A stretch of DNA of 16,659 bases from Candidatus Rifleibacteriota bacterium (GTDB lineage Bacteria > Vulcanimicrobiota > Xenobia > Xenobiales > Xenobiaceae), in assembly GCA_900772775.1 (NCBI GenBank), contig CAAGRW010000182.1, forward strand, positions 1 through 16,659, written 5' to 3'. Below the pieces are notes generated by a model. The model saw only the letters and a list, made by a program, of their open reading frames with translations. It was not told the DNA's origin and ran no database searches. Below, in pieces: positions 1-6,757 of this stretch. A program made the position numbers and the translations under genes. Position 1 is the stretch's first letter. Each line of letters begins with the position of its first letter.

Positions 1-480
1 AATTTAATTTCTACTAAGTACGCCTTCTTCGCTGACGATTTTGGTGGCGATGTTGAGTATTGTGTTTGGGAGCTCAAAGATCCTGATCTCAACCTCAAAA
101 CCTTTGACAAAGGATATAGTTCTGTAGGCTTATGGAGCTTCAATGATCGCCTTCTTTATTCGCTACAGCGCAATAGAAATAGCTTCGACCTGATGCTTTA
201 CGACGCTGGCACCAATAAAAAAGTGGAAATTGCTACTGGCAAGCAAGTTCCTTATCGCAATCTTTTCCTCTCTCAAGATGGTAAAACGGCCATGTTTAGC
301 GAGTTTAGCAAGAAAGATACCCGCACTAGGACTTTCTATGCCCGTGAAGATGAGGGCTGGCAAGTAAAACCTATTGAGGGCTATCACGAGTTGGGTTACG
401 GCTTGCAACGCATTTCTAGCGATGGCAAGCGAATGTTCTTATTCACTGATAAGGGCATGCGCATTTTCGATGTTAAATAA
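1..480 (+). CDS. Beta-propeller-like protein, 3' end only (5' truncated by window edge)
   Basis: The frame is open from base 1 to the TAA at 478-480, giving 159 residues of the C-terminal part of a longer protein; the true start lies outside the window, and the internal ATG at 193 is not the start. The visible part shows short beta-strand-like units recurring roughly every 40-50 residues, such as 'LFLSQDGKTAMFSEF' and 'QRISSDGKRMFLFTDKG'. The 'S.DGK' turns resemble TolB/WD40-like (PD40) propeller blades. The protein could be a periplasmic or cytoplasmic propeller, but the N-terminus that would show a signal peptide is missing. The substrate or partner is unknown. A hairpin terminator follows within 40 bases, so this is the last gene of its transcript. 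Confidence 0.7.
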   Translation, partial: NLISTKYAFFADDFGGDVEYCVWELKDPDLNLKTFDKGYSSVGLWSFNDRLLYSLQRNRNSFDLMLYDAGTNKKVEIATGKQVPYRNLFLSQDGKTAMFSEFSKKDTRTRTFYAREDEGWQVKPIEGYHELGYGLQRISSDGKRMFLFTDKGMRIFDVK

Positions 481-515
481 CTTCGACAAAATAGCTGCTT
501 TTAACTGATGAAAGC

Positions 516-556
516 AAAGCCCGCCTACCCTAGAAGAAATGAGTAGCGCGGGCTTT
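516..556 (+). terminator. Rho-independent-type terminator after the propeller gene
   Basis: A 9-bp perfect stem (AAAGCCCGC at 516-524, GCGGGCTTT at 548-556) is extended inward by CTAC/GTAG with one bulged base. It is followed only by a modest T-rich stretch (ACTTTGTCT). It sits 35 bases after the stop codon and before dusA. The stem is convincing; the weak U-tract lowers certainty. Confidence 0.7.
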
Positions 557-600
557 ACTTTGTCTATAGCTAAAACAAATTTCCAAAGGTTATACTAACT

Positions 601-1581
601 GTGAAAAAAACTAGTATCCATCATTATTGTACCGCTCCTATGCTGGGCATAACTGATCGCCACTTTCGCCAAATAGCCCGTTTCTTATCCTCACAAGTTC
701 TTACCTATACGGAATTAGTCCATTCTAACGCCATAACTGTAGGCCAATACAGTCTAAAACTGGCCGATAATGCCAAAGCCCAGCCTGTAGCCTTACAATT
801 GATAGGTTGTATTCCAGAAGATTTGGGAGCTGCAGCTGCCAAAGCTAGCCAATATGGCTTTGCAGAAATAAATTTCAATGTTGGTTGCCCCAGTCCCAGA
901 GGTATGAGTGGCAACTTTGGCCTTTGTTTAATGGATGACGCTCCATTAGTAGCTAAGTGTGTAAAAGCTTGTTGTCAAGCATCTCCCTTGCCAGTAACTT
1001 TAAAATGTCGTTTGGGCAGTCGCTTCGATTATAGTTGGGATGAATTGCTACGCTTTATCGACTTAAACGCTTCAGCCGGCTGCAGTTGTTTTATTGTGCA
1101 TGCTCGCAAGGCCGATATGAATTTAGACACGCGCAAAAATCGTTCCATTCCCGAGTTAGAATACGAAAAAGTCTATCGCTTGAAAGAGTTGTACCCAGAA
1201 CTTGAGTGGGTGATAAATGGAGATATCAAAAACAACGAACAAGCATTACAACATTTGCAATACGTCGACGGAGTTATGTTGGGCCGCTCTCTGTACCACA
1301 ATATTTACCTTTTATCGGAAGTTGACAAACTGTTTTTTGGCATAGACACCCCTACTTTGAGCCGAAAGCAATTTGTAGAAGAAAAAGTTATTCCTTACGC
1401 AGAAGAAGGCTTAGCTCAAGGCATAGCCCTATCTCACTTTGTACGTCATATTTTGGGCCTATATCAATACCAAAACAAAGCTAATGCCTGGAGACGTTTT
1501 TTGGCTGAAAATGCTTACAAGCCCGGTTCTGGAATCGAAGTTATTAGACAAGCTTTAGAAATTGTCGAAGAGCCCAACTAG
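601..1581 (+). CDS. dusA: tRNA-dihydrouridine synthase, DusA type (U20/U20a)
   Basis: FMN- and NADPH-dependent reduction of specific uridines in the tRNA D-loop to dihydrouridine, in the cytosol. The 326-aa length fits the family. Visible hallmarks are the N-terminal 'APM.G.TDRHFR' strand (residues 12-23), 'YTELVHSNAI' (36-45), 'NFNVGCPSP' with the expected catalytic Cys96, 'LKCRLG' with Lys135, 'FIVHARKA' with His167, and the FMN-phosphate-binding 'INGDIK' (205-210) and 'GVMLGR' (224-229). The sequence is closest to DusA rather than DusB/C, notably in 'LYTELV', 'HARKA' and 'NRSIPELEYEKVYRLKE'. The start is GTG at 601, preceded by AAAGG at 585-589; the first ATG (640) lies inside the conserved APM motif and would remove an essential strand. 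mrp follows after a short gap and is probably co-transcribed. Confidence 0.93.
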   Translation: MKKTSIHHYCTAPMLGITDRHFRQIARFLSSQVLTYTELVHSNAITVGQYSLKLADNAKAQPVALQLIGCIPEDLGAAAAKASQYGFAEINFNVGCPSPRGMSGNFGLCLMDDAPLVAKCVKACCQASPLPVTLKCRLGSRFDYSWDELLRFIDLNASAGCSCFIVHARKADMNLDTRKNRSIPELEYEKVYRLKELYPELEWVINGDIKNNEQALQHLQYVDGVMLGRSLYHNIYLLSEVDKLFFGIDTPTLSRKQFVEEKVIPYAEEGLAQGIALSHFVRHILGLYQYQNKANAWRRFLAENAYKPGSGIEVIRQALEIVEEPN

Positions 1582-1638
1582 TCCGAATCATAAAAGTGAG
1601 AGGCTTTATAAAATCGAAAGTTGAAACGACCACACATT

Positions 1639-2685
1639 ATGCAAGAAAAAATTCTTCAAGTTCTTAAAAAGATCAATTTACCAGACGGCTCGCAAGACTT
1701 GGTATCTTTAAATTTAGTTAAAGATATAGTCATTAAAGACGACAAAAACATCAAGATCCATTTATCTAACCCAACTCCTTTTGAAGATATATCTTGGCTA
1801 ATAAAGGATTCAGTTAGAGCAGCTCTGCACCAAGAATTACCAGAACTCGTCTGTGAATTGGAAACCGAGCAAGAAATTCCCCAGGGCAAGATAGCTCCGG
1901 AAGCGGTTTTTAAGCAAAAATCCATCAAGCAATTTATAGCCGTAGCCTCAGGTAAGGGCGGTGTTGGTAAAAGCACCGTTTCCACAAATATAGCCTGTGC
2001 TTTAGCTAGAGCAGGAGCCAAAGTAGGCCTTTTAGATGCCGACGTATACGGCCCTAGTTTGCCAATTATGCTTGGGATTAAGCGAGCTATGCTTCTCACA
2101 ACTGAAGAGCACAAACTCATTCCTATGGAGCGCTACGGCGTAAAAATAATGTCAGTGGGTTTGTTTTTGGGAGATAGCCACAAATCACTGCTCTGGCGAG
2201 GCCCGATGTTACATAACCTCATGCAACAATTTTTAGAAGATGTTGAGTGGGGCGAGCTTGATTATTTAATTATGGACTTACCTCCGGGAACGGGAGATAT
2301 TCAAATGTCCCTTGGACAGCTGGCCCCCATTTCTGGAGCTGTCATAGTGTCCACTCCTCAAGATCTAGCCTTCAATGTAGCCATTAAGGCTGCCGACTTA
2401 TTTAAAGCTTTGAAAGTGCCTATAGCCGGTTTGGTTGAAAATATGAGCTATTATATTTGCCCGAAATGCGGTGATAGGCAAGATATTTTCGGAACCCACG
2501 GTGCCGAAAATATGAGCCAAGAATTGCAAGTGCCTCTCTTAGGTGCTGTTCCTTTGGAAATAGATATACGCAAAGCTGGAGACAAAGGCACTCCCATTAT
2601 AGTTTCTGAACCAGAAAGCCCTGCCGGAGAAGCTTTTGATACTATAGCCCGCCACTTATCTATTCGCTTGGCCGAGCTAGCTTAA
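1639..2685 (+). CDS. mrp: Mrp/ApbC-family iron-sulfur cluster carrier ATPase
   Basis: A P-loop ATPase of the Mrp/NBP35 family, which binds and transfers Fe-S clusters to apo-proteins in the cytosol. The N-terminal ~85 residues match the small MIP18/DUF59-type domain. The ATPase core then shows the deviant Walker A 'GKGGVGKST' (residues 105-113), 'LLDADVYGPSLP', 'MDLPPGTGD' (212-220) and the cluster-binding pair in 'YICPKCG' (Cys274, Cys277). The C-terminal 'LLGAVPLEIDIRKAGDKGTPI' is typical of Mrp. I chose ATG 1639 (348 aa). An in-frame TTG at 1621 would add six residues, but family members start near 'MQEKILQVLKKI', and the nearest SD-like GAGAGG (1598-1603) is too distant from either start to decide. 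The gene lies 57 bases after dusA with no terminator between them. Confidence 0.93.
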   Translation: MQEKILQVLKKINLPDGSQDLVSLNLVKDIVIKDDKNIKIHLSNPTPFEDISWLIKDSVRAALHQELPELVCELETEQEIPQGKIAPEAVFKQKSIKQFIAVASGKGGVGKSTVSTNIACALARAGAKVGLLDADVYGPSLPIMLGIKRAMLLTTEEHKLIPMERYGVKIMSVGLFLGDSHKSLLWRGPMLHNLMQQFLEDVEWGELDYLIMDLPPGTGDIQMSLGQLAPISGAVIVSTPQDLAFNVAIKAADLFKALKVPIAGLVENMSYYICPKCGDRQDIFGTHGAENMSQELQVPLLGAVPLEIDIRKAGDKGTPIIVSEPESPAGEAFDTIARHLSIRLAELA

Positions 2686-2723
2686 TTGCATATATTTTTT
2701 ATTGCATGTAATCTAACATAAAA

Positions 2724-2765
2724 AAAACTAGCCCGCTTGGCTAAAATCAAGTGGGCTAGTTTTTT
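2724..2765. terminator. Bidirectional terminator between convergent mrp and rnd
   Basis: A long stem pairs about AAAACTAGCCCGCTTG (to 2739) with CAAGTGGGCTAGTTTT (from 2748), with one G-T pair. A-run flanks lie on the left and a T-run on the right, so it can end transcription from either side. The position between two convergent genes fits. Confidence 0.88.
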
Positions 2766-2769
2766 GTTA

Positions 2770-3909
2770 TTAGGAATTGATTATTTCCAGAATTTTTGCT
2801 CCATACTCTTGAATAAGATCTGGAGAAGCGATATCGAGCTTTTCTAATTCACTCTGACTTTTGGGCAACTCGGCAACCAAGACCCCAAGCATCTTGTTAG
2901 TCAATAGAGCGCTGTTAATTTTACCTGCTTGAGCGTATTTATTGCGCCAAGACCGCAAGCGATTGAACAGCTGTTGTTGTTTTTCGCTAAAGCGATTGGC
3001 CAATTGTCGCTTCTCCTGAGGCCAACTTATGGGCCCTTCCTCTATACCTTTTTGTACAGCCTCCAAAAGTGAATCACTCACTTGGGTCATCATTTCCAAG
3101 TGGCTGGACTTAGCAAAGAAGTCCAGCACCTCTTCAGTAGTTTCCGGTGCGCACTCAGCTAAACGGACTAAAGAATAGTCCGACAGAACTCTGTAAGGAG
3201 CCAAATCGAATTTACGAGCCAATTGATCACGCCAAATATATAAAGCTCTAAGTACAGAATAAGAAGACGCGTATAAACTGCGCACATTCTTCACATTAAC
3301 CCAGTTATCGGGAGAGAACTCCTTATGATGTAAGCGAGTCTTTAAGATTCCCTCGCACATGCGTTCTGCTACTCCCAGCAAATTGGCTTCTTCCAACTTG
3401 GGCAACAGCAACTCACGTAATTCTATCAAAAAGCGAGTATCGTATCTGGCATAATGATCCATTTCCGGAGGCAGAGGCCTAATAGTCCAATCAGCTCTTT
3501 GATACTGTTTATCTAAATCTACATCAAAATAAAGTTTAATGAGACCAGCTAACCCCTTACTGGGCAAATTCAATAGCTCGGCAGCCACATAAGTATCAAA
3601 AATGCGATTAAAAACTATATTGTGATCGCGACGCAAATGAGGGACATCATTATTGCCAGCATGAAAAATAGCCGTACAATTCGGAGCGCTAAAAATTTCA
3701 TTTAAAGGTGAAAGATCCAAATGGAGAGGATCTATCAAATAATCAGTATCATAAGAAGATATTTGCAATAAACAAACTTTATCATGATAGTGATAGCAAC
3801 AATCCATTTCGGTATCGATAGCCACAAGCTCAATACCGCGCAATTCTTCTATTAAAGAATGCAAAGCTTCTACAGTATCAACAATAGGTGGGGTGCGATG
3901 AGAATCCAT
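2770..3909 (-). CDS. rnd: Ribonuclease D (DEDDy 3'-5' exoribonuclease with HRDC region)
   Basis: RNase D trims 3' ends of tRNA precursors and other small RNAs. Counting from ATG 3909 (379 aa) the DEDDy set is complete: Asp32 and Glu34 in 'VAIDTEMD', Asp88 in 'HAGNNDVPHL', and Tyr153 plus Asp157 in 'YARYDTRFL' (the Y-x3-D spacing of RNase D). The C-terminal half (about 200-379) is helical and has the two HRDC-like stretches expected, e.g. 'LRALYIWRDQLARKFDLAPYRVLSD' split over residues ~218-245 and 'LRSWRNKYAQAGKINSALLTNKMLGVL' near 320-346. The length matches the bacterial family (about 370-390). A TTG at 3915 is an alternative start two codons upstream; neither has a strong SD. It lies directly downstream of tRNA-Leu and could be reached by read-through of that gene's terminator. 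Confidence 0.94.
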   Translation of the reverse strand: MDSHRTPPIVDTVEALHSLIEELRGIELVAIDTEMDCCYHYHDKVCLLQISSYDTDYLIDPLHLDLSPLNEIFSAPNCTAIFHAGNNDVPHLRRDHNIVFNRIFDTYVAAELLNLPSKGLAGLIKLYFDVDLDKQYQRADWTIRPLPPEMDHYARYDTRFLIELRELLLPKLEEANLLGVAERMCEGILKTRLHHKEFSPDNWVNVKNVRSLYASSYSVLRALYIWRDQLARKFDLAPYRVLSDYSLVRLAECAPETTEEVLDFFAKSSHLEMMTQVSDSLLEAVQKGIEEGPISWPQEKRQLANRFSEKQQQLFNRLRSWRNKYAQAGKINSALLTNKMLGVLVAELPKSQSELEKLDIASPDLIQEYGAKILEIINS

Positions 3910-3938
3910 GCTCAACCAAATCCGTAAAAGTATCTATA

Positions 3939-3974
3939 TAAAAAAATAATCCAAGCGGCTAGGCTGCTTGGATT
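3939..3974 (-). terminator. Terminator of tRNA-Leu
   Basis: A perfect 9-bp stem (AATCCAAGC 3948-3956, GCTTGGATT 3966-3974) is followed on the minus strand by a T-rich run (bases 3939-3947). It begins 10 bases after the tRNA 3' end and lies in the short gap before rnd, leaving very little room for a separate rnd promoter. Confidence 0.85.
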
Positions 3975-3984
3975 CTTCTTTTTA

Positions 3985-4071
3985 TGGTGCCCAGAGCCGG
4001 GGTCGAACCGGCACTCCCTCGCGGGAACGGGTGTTTGAGACCCGCGCGTCTACCAATTCCGCCATCTAGGC
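3985..4071 (-). tRNA. tRNA-Leu, anticodon CAA
   Basis: An 87-nt type II tRNA with encoded CCA. The acceptor GCCTAGA pairs with TCTGGGC (one G-T). The D-arm holds the leucine-like TGGCGGAATTGGTAGAC. The anticodon stem CGGGT/ACCCG encloses CTCAAAC, so the anticodon is CAA (codon UUG). A long variable arm (TCCCGCGAGGGA region) and the T-arm GCCGG TTCGACC CCGGC follow. The discriminator is A73, as in leucine tRNAs. Confidence 0.97.
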
Positions 4072-4084
4072 GGGCAACGACAGT

Positions 4085-4113
4085 ATAATAACCATTTAGC
4101 TATCATATGTCAA
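4085..4113 (-). promoter_or_regulatory. Sigma-70-type promoter of tRNA-Leu
   Basis: On the minus strand a perfect TTGACA -35 box (4108-4113) is followed by 17 bases and TATTAT (4085-4090, 5 of 6 consensus bases). The expected start near 4078 gives a leader of about seven bases before the mature tRNA 5' end. An inverted repeat TAGCTAT-N9-ATAGCTA (4097-4119) overlaps the -35 box. Confidence 0.82.
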
Positions 4114-4132
4114 TAGCTATCTAGAAAAAAAG

Positions 4133-4165
4133 TCAAAAAAAAATAGCAGCCTCTATTGAGACTGC
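4133..4165 (-). terminator. Terminator of the yacL-ispD operon
   Basis: A stem GCAG-x-CTC / GAG-x-CTGC with a four-base loop (4146-4165) is followed on the minus strand by nine T residues and a second T-run. It starts 10 bases after the stop codon of the 143-aa gene, the last of the operon. Confidence 0.78.
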
Positions 4166-4175
4166 CCTTAAGTAG

Positions 4176-4607
4176 CTAAATGCCACTGCCATCCCTCTTC
4201 CACCATTGCCAAGAGGGCGTTTTATGGTCGAGGTTTATAGTAGTGCGATTTAAATACCACCACCAACGACTGACTGGCGGATTGTTGATAATTTGGTACT
4301 GTTTAAAATTGGCATGGCCTACTTCTTGTACAAAGATGCTGGCTTTAGCTCGCAATTGTAAATCGAGCTCACGCACTTTTATCCAACGGCTCTTGAGATC
4401 GATTCCCTTATCGTTGATCAGAGCATCCAGCATGTCTTGAACCTCGTCACGATAATAAAGAAGCTGAGCAGCTGTATATTTCAAATTGCCTATTTGGCTG
4501 ACATATTTACCATAGTCAGCCAAGGAGGCATCTAAATATTGGAGCAATTCACCGGTTTGTAAGCCGTCGTGATCGCCAGTTGCTGGGGCGCCCCCTTCAT
4601 TAGACAT
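4176..4607 (-). CDS. Hypothetical 143-aa protein coupled to ispD, Trp-rich C-terminus
   Basis: I do not recognise the family. It is a soluble-looking protein without signal peptide or membrane segment. The first ~17 residues are Gly/Asp-rich and probably flexible. Residues ~18-105 are predicted helical, with hydrophobic periodicity suggesting a coiled or helical bundle. The last ~35 residues hold 'RWWWYL' and 'WQWW', an unusual cluster of seven tryptophans counting the isolated ones, in a basic context. The start is well supported: ATG 4605-4607 has GGAGG (4614-4618) six bases upstream, placed inside the end of ispD, and the reading frames overlap by eight bases (ATGTCTAA). Translational coupling to ispD is therefore likely, and a terminator follows. 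A role near the membrane surface or in binding a nucleic acid or wall polymer is conceivable, but nothing here shows it. Confidence 0.8.
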   Translation of the reverse strand: MSNEGGAPATGDHDGLQTGELLQYLDASLADYGKYVSQIGNLKYTAAQLLYYRDEVQDMLDALINDKGIDLKSRWIKVRELDLQLRAKASIFVQEVGHANFKQYQIINNPPVSRWWWYLNRTTINLDHKTPSWQWWKRDGSGI

Positions 4608-5463
4608 ACATTTCCTCCAGTAAACGTCTAGCTACCGTTATATCGTCCACAGTAGTTATTTTTAAGTTGGTATATTCACCGGGAAGAACTAGTATTCTGC
4701 CACCGCAGCGCTCTACCAAACTGGCGTCATCAGTACCTAAAAATCCGCTGTGCTCAGCCTCTTCGTAGGCTCGTACCAGAGCATCAAAGCGGAACATTTG
4801 CGGAGTTTGTATAGCTCGTAATTCGGAGCGTATCAACGTGTCATGCACACAGCCAAACTGATCTACACGCTTAATAGTATCTTTAACAGGCACACCGGGA
4901 ATAACTCCACAAATGGCCTCCTCTGTATGTTTTTCTACTTTACCGTCTTTTCCCCATAAACCGCTCTTGGTAAGTTCTTCGTAACTTAAATCTTTGCCAA
5001 TATCCAACTTTTTTTCCAATTCAAGCCAGTCTTTATGGCTGAACTGAGCATCAACTTGACTGTGATACTTTTTGCCAGACAAATTGCCACGCAGTAAATT
5101 AGCATACAAATCGGAGATAAGCTTTTCTGTTACCAAGGGACGAGCGCCATCATGGACAGCCACAAAGCGGCATCTAGTTGGACGCAACACATTCAAGGCT
5201 ATATTTATGGAATCTTGGCGCTCTTTACCACCTTCAACTACGGTCAAAAGCTTGTTGATTCCGTATTCTTCACACAAACGGCGATACTCTTCAACACAAT
5301 TGGCTGATGCGGTAACAACAATACAATCCACAAAATCAAGACGATTGAATAATTCCAAAGTGTGAGCCAAGACAGGCTTATCTCCCAGAGGCAACATCAA
5401 TTTGTTGATTCCACCCATACGTCTGCTGCTTCCGGCAGCGGTAATAATCACACTTAGAGACAT
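4600..5463 (-). CDS. ispD: 2-C-methyl-D-erythritol 4-phosphate cytidylyltransferase with an internal insertion
   Basis: This is the third step of the non-mevalonate isoprenoid pathway: CTP plus MEP gives CDP-ME and pyrophosphate, in the cytosol. The start is ATG 5463 (287 aa), so that 'MSLSVIITAAGSSRRMGG' begins as in the family; a TTG 51 bases upstream would add a tail with no family support. Key residues are present: Arg14 and Lys21 of the Gly-rich loop, 'GGKERQDSI' (79-86), 'VHDGARP' (103-109), Thr196 in 'PVKDTIK', Arg212 before 'QTPQMF', and Lys268 in 'NLKIT'. Typical IspD is about 230 residues; here about 57 extra residues (~125-182, Lys/Glu/Leu-rich with a 'LWGKDGK' segment) lie between the 'VHDGARP' helix and the 'GVIPGVPVKDT' strand. 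It follows the PIN/TRAM gene by 54 bases and overlaps the 143-aa gene. Confidence 0.93.
   Translation of the reverse strand: MSLSVIITAAGSSRRMGGINKLMLPLGDKPVLAHTLELFNRLDFVDCIVVTASANCVEEYRRLCEEYGINKLLTVVEGGKERQDSINIALNVLRPTRCRFVAVHDGARPLVTEKLISDLYANLLRGNLSGKKYHSQVDAQFSHKDWLELEKKLDIGKDLSYEELTKSGLWGKDGKVEKHTEEAICGVIPGVPVKDTIKRVDQFGCVHDTLIRSELRAIQTPQMFRFDALVRAYEEAEHSGFLGTDDASLVERCGGRILVLPGEYTNLKITTVDDITVARRLLEEMYV
4614..4618 (-). promoter_or_regulatory. Ribosome binding site of the 143-aa gene, inside ispD
   Basis: GGAGG on the minus strand lies six bases before ATG 4607 and within the last codons of ispD. It fixes the start and supports coupled translation. Confidence 0.85.
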
Positions 5464-5517
5464 AACTTTTTCACACCCTTTTGATTTTCTGAAAATGTTA
5501 ATTTGATGAAACAAAAC

Positions 5518-6630
5518 TTAATTGGCAGGTGCAGACCCAGAATGGGCGCCGCTACCTTTTTTGCCCAAACAGCGACTGAAGAACATGCGCCCTGCAGTAG
5601 TTTGCACTATAGAAGCGATTTCTACATCTACTGTCTCTCCCACATAGCGACGTCCACCTTCTATGACTATCATGGTGCCATCATCAAGGTAGCCGACGCC
5701 TTGGCCGACTTCTTTGCCAGCCTTGATAACCTTAATACTCATCGTTTCACCGGCAATTATAACCGGCTTCAGAGCACTGGTTAATACGTTGACATTGAGA
5801 ACTTTTACGCCTTGAACTGTGGCTACTTTGGCTAAATTAAAGTCGGTAGTGCATAAATGAGCCGACATTTCCAAAGCTAGTTGTATAAGTTTAGCATCTA
5901 CACCATGTTCAGAGAAGTCGCGGTTGATAATTTCAATATCGTCAGCTTTACGTAAATCGTTAAGCAAATCTAGACCTCGGCGACCACGGTTGCGCTTTAA
6001 CATATCTTCCGAATCGGCTAAAGTTTGTAATTCTTGCAAGACAAAGCGCGGTACTACAATAGTCCCATCTAAAAAGCCTGACTCACGCAACATAACAATG
6101 CGTCCGTCAATAATTACGCTAGTGTCGAGCAAAACGATACGCGAAGCAGCAAGTCCGTTTACTGAAACTACCTTGCCTAAGCCATGGACATAGACAAGTT
6201 GACTGCCAAACCAAGCTCCTAAGGTACCCAAAAAGATCGTGCTCATAACGATAAACATCGGCCCCAAGTAATCACCAATTATCGGAATGGCACTGAAAGA
6301 GACTTTTTCTAACGCTAAATTCACAAAAAAGGCTACAATTAAGCCAAACAAAAGGCCTATGGATCCCATCAAAACTTCTTGTACAGGAAGTTTTTTTAGG
6401 GTAGAAGCTAGAGCTACTACGGCTTTCATCACTAAAAAAGTGCATACTGGAGCCAAAATATAGCCGATCAAAATACCGAACAAGATCATCGCTACAGAAT
6501 TGCTCCAAAGCAAGCTCGGAGGCAACCCTTGAGCGAAAAAGCGCTCAGTATGGGTCGAGAGGCTATAGCCACACAGTCCGCCAAAAATAATTAAAATTAC
6601 GTAGAAAAGCCGAAGTAAAAATTTTTCCAT
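5518..6630 (-). CDS. yacL: YacL-like membrane protein with PIN and TRAM domains
   Basis: A putative membrane-anchored ribonuclease of the YacL family. There are four predicted transmembrane helices at about residues 5-24, 43-68, 88-108 and 123-143, then a PIN domain (about 164-285) and a TRAM domain (about 295-355), followed by a Gly/Ser tail. The acidic metal-binding set of the PIN fold is visible: Asp169 and Asp175 in 'LLDTSVIIDGRI', Glu200 in 'FVLQELQTLAD', Asp245 in 'GVDAKLI' and Asp263 in 'TTDFNL'. The 'NRGRRGLDLL' segment (214-223) is also typical of the family. The length (370 aa) matches B. subtilis YacL. In B. subtilis yacL likewise precedes ispD, so the neighbourhood supports the assignment. 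Its RNA substrate is unknown. ATG 6630 is used; only a weak SD is visible. Confidence 0.92.
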   Translation of the reverse strand: MEKFLLRLFYVILIIFGGLCGYSLSTHTERFFAQGLPPSLLWSNSVAMILFGILIGYILAPVCTFLVMKAVVALASTLKKLPVQEVLMGSIGLLFGLIVAFFVNLALEKVSFSAIPIIGDYLGPMFIVMSTIFLGTLGAWFGSQLVYVHGLGKVVSVNGLAASRIVLLDTSVIIDGRIVMLRESGFLDGTIVVPRFVLQELQTLADSEDMLKRNRGRRGLDLLNDLRKADDIEIINRDFSEHGVDAKLIQLALEMSAHLCTTDFNLAKVATVQGVKVLNVNVLTSALKPVIIAGETMSIKVIKAGKEVGQGVGYLDDGTMIVIEGGRRYVGETVDVEIASIVQTTAGRMFFSRCLGKKGSGAHSGSAPAN

Positions 6631-6682
6631 AGAGAGTTGTTTCCGTTCTCCGGACGTTCCCTTTATGAGACAATAATAAATT

Positions 6683-6710
6683 ACTATATCTCAAAAGCGA
6701 AAAGTCCCAA
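6683..6710 (-). promoter_or_regulatory. Candidate promoter of the yacL-ispD operon
   Basis: On the minus strand TTGGGA (6705-6710, 4 of 6) is 16 bases before TATAGT (6683-6688, 5 of 6). It lies just past the argS terminator and about 50 bases upstream of the yacL start codon. It is a pattern match only. Confidence 0.45.
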
Positions 6711-6738
6711 GAAAAAAGAGCCGAGCCAGAGGCTCGGC
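6711..6738 (-). terminator. Terminator of argS
   Basis: A perfect 8-bp GC-rich stem GCCGAGCC/GGCTCGGC with a three-base loop (6720-6738) is followed on the minus strand by CTCTTTTTTC. It lies 20 bases after the argS stop. Confidence 0.92.
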
Positions 6739-6757
6739 CAAGAAATGTTATAAAAAG

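Noticed and set aside
1656..2120. Long minus-strand open frame inside mrp
   Set aside because: It is a shadow of the strongly supported mrp frame and has no recognisable product.
5464..5514. TTG-initiated extension of IspD
   Set aside because: Family members begin at the MSLSVIITAAG strand, and the extension adds 17 residues with no similarity.
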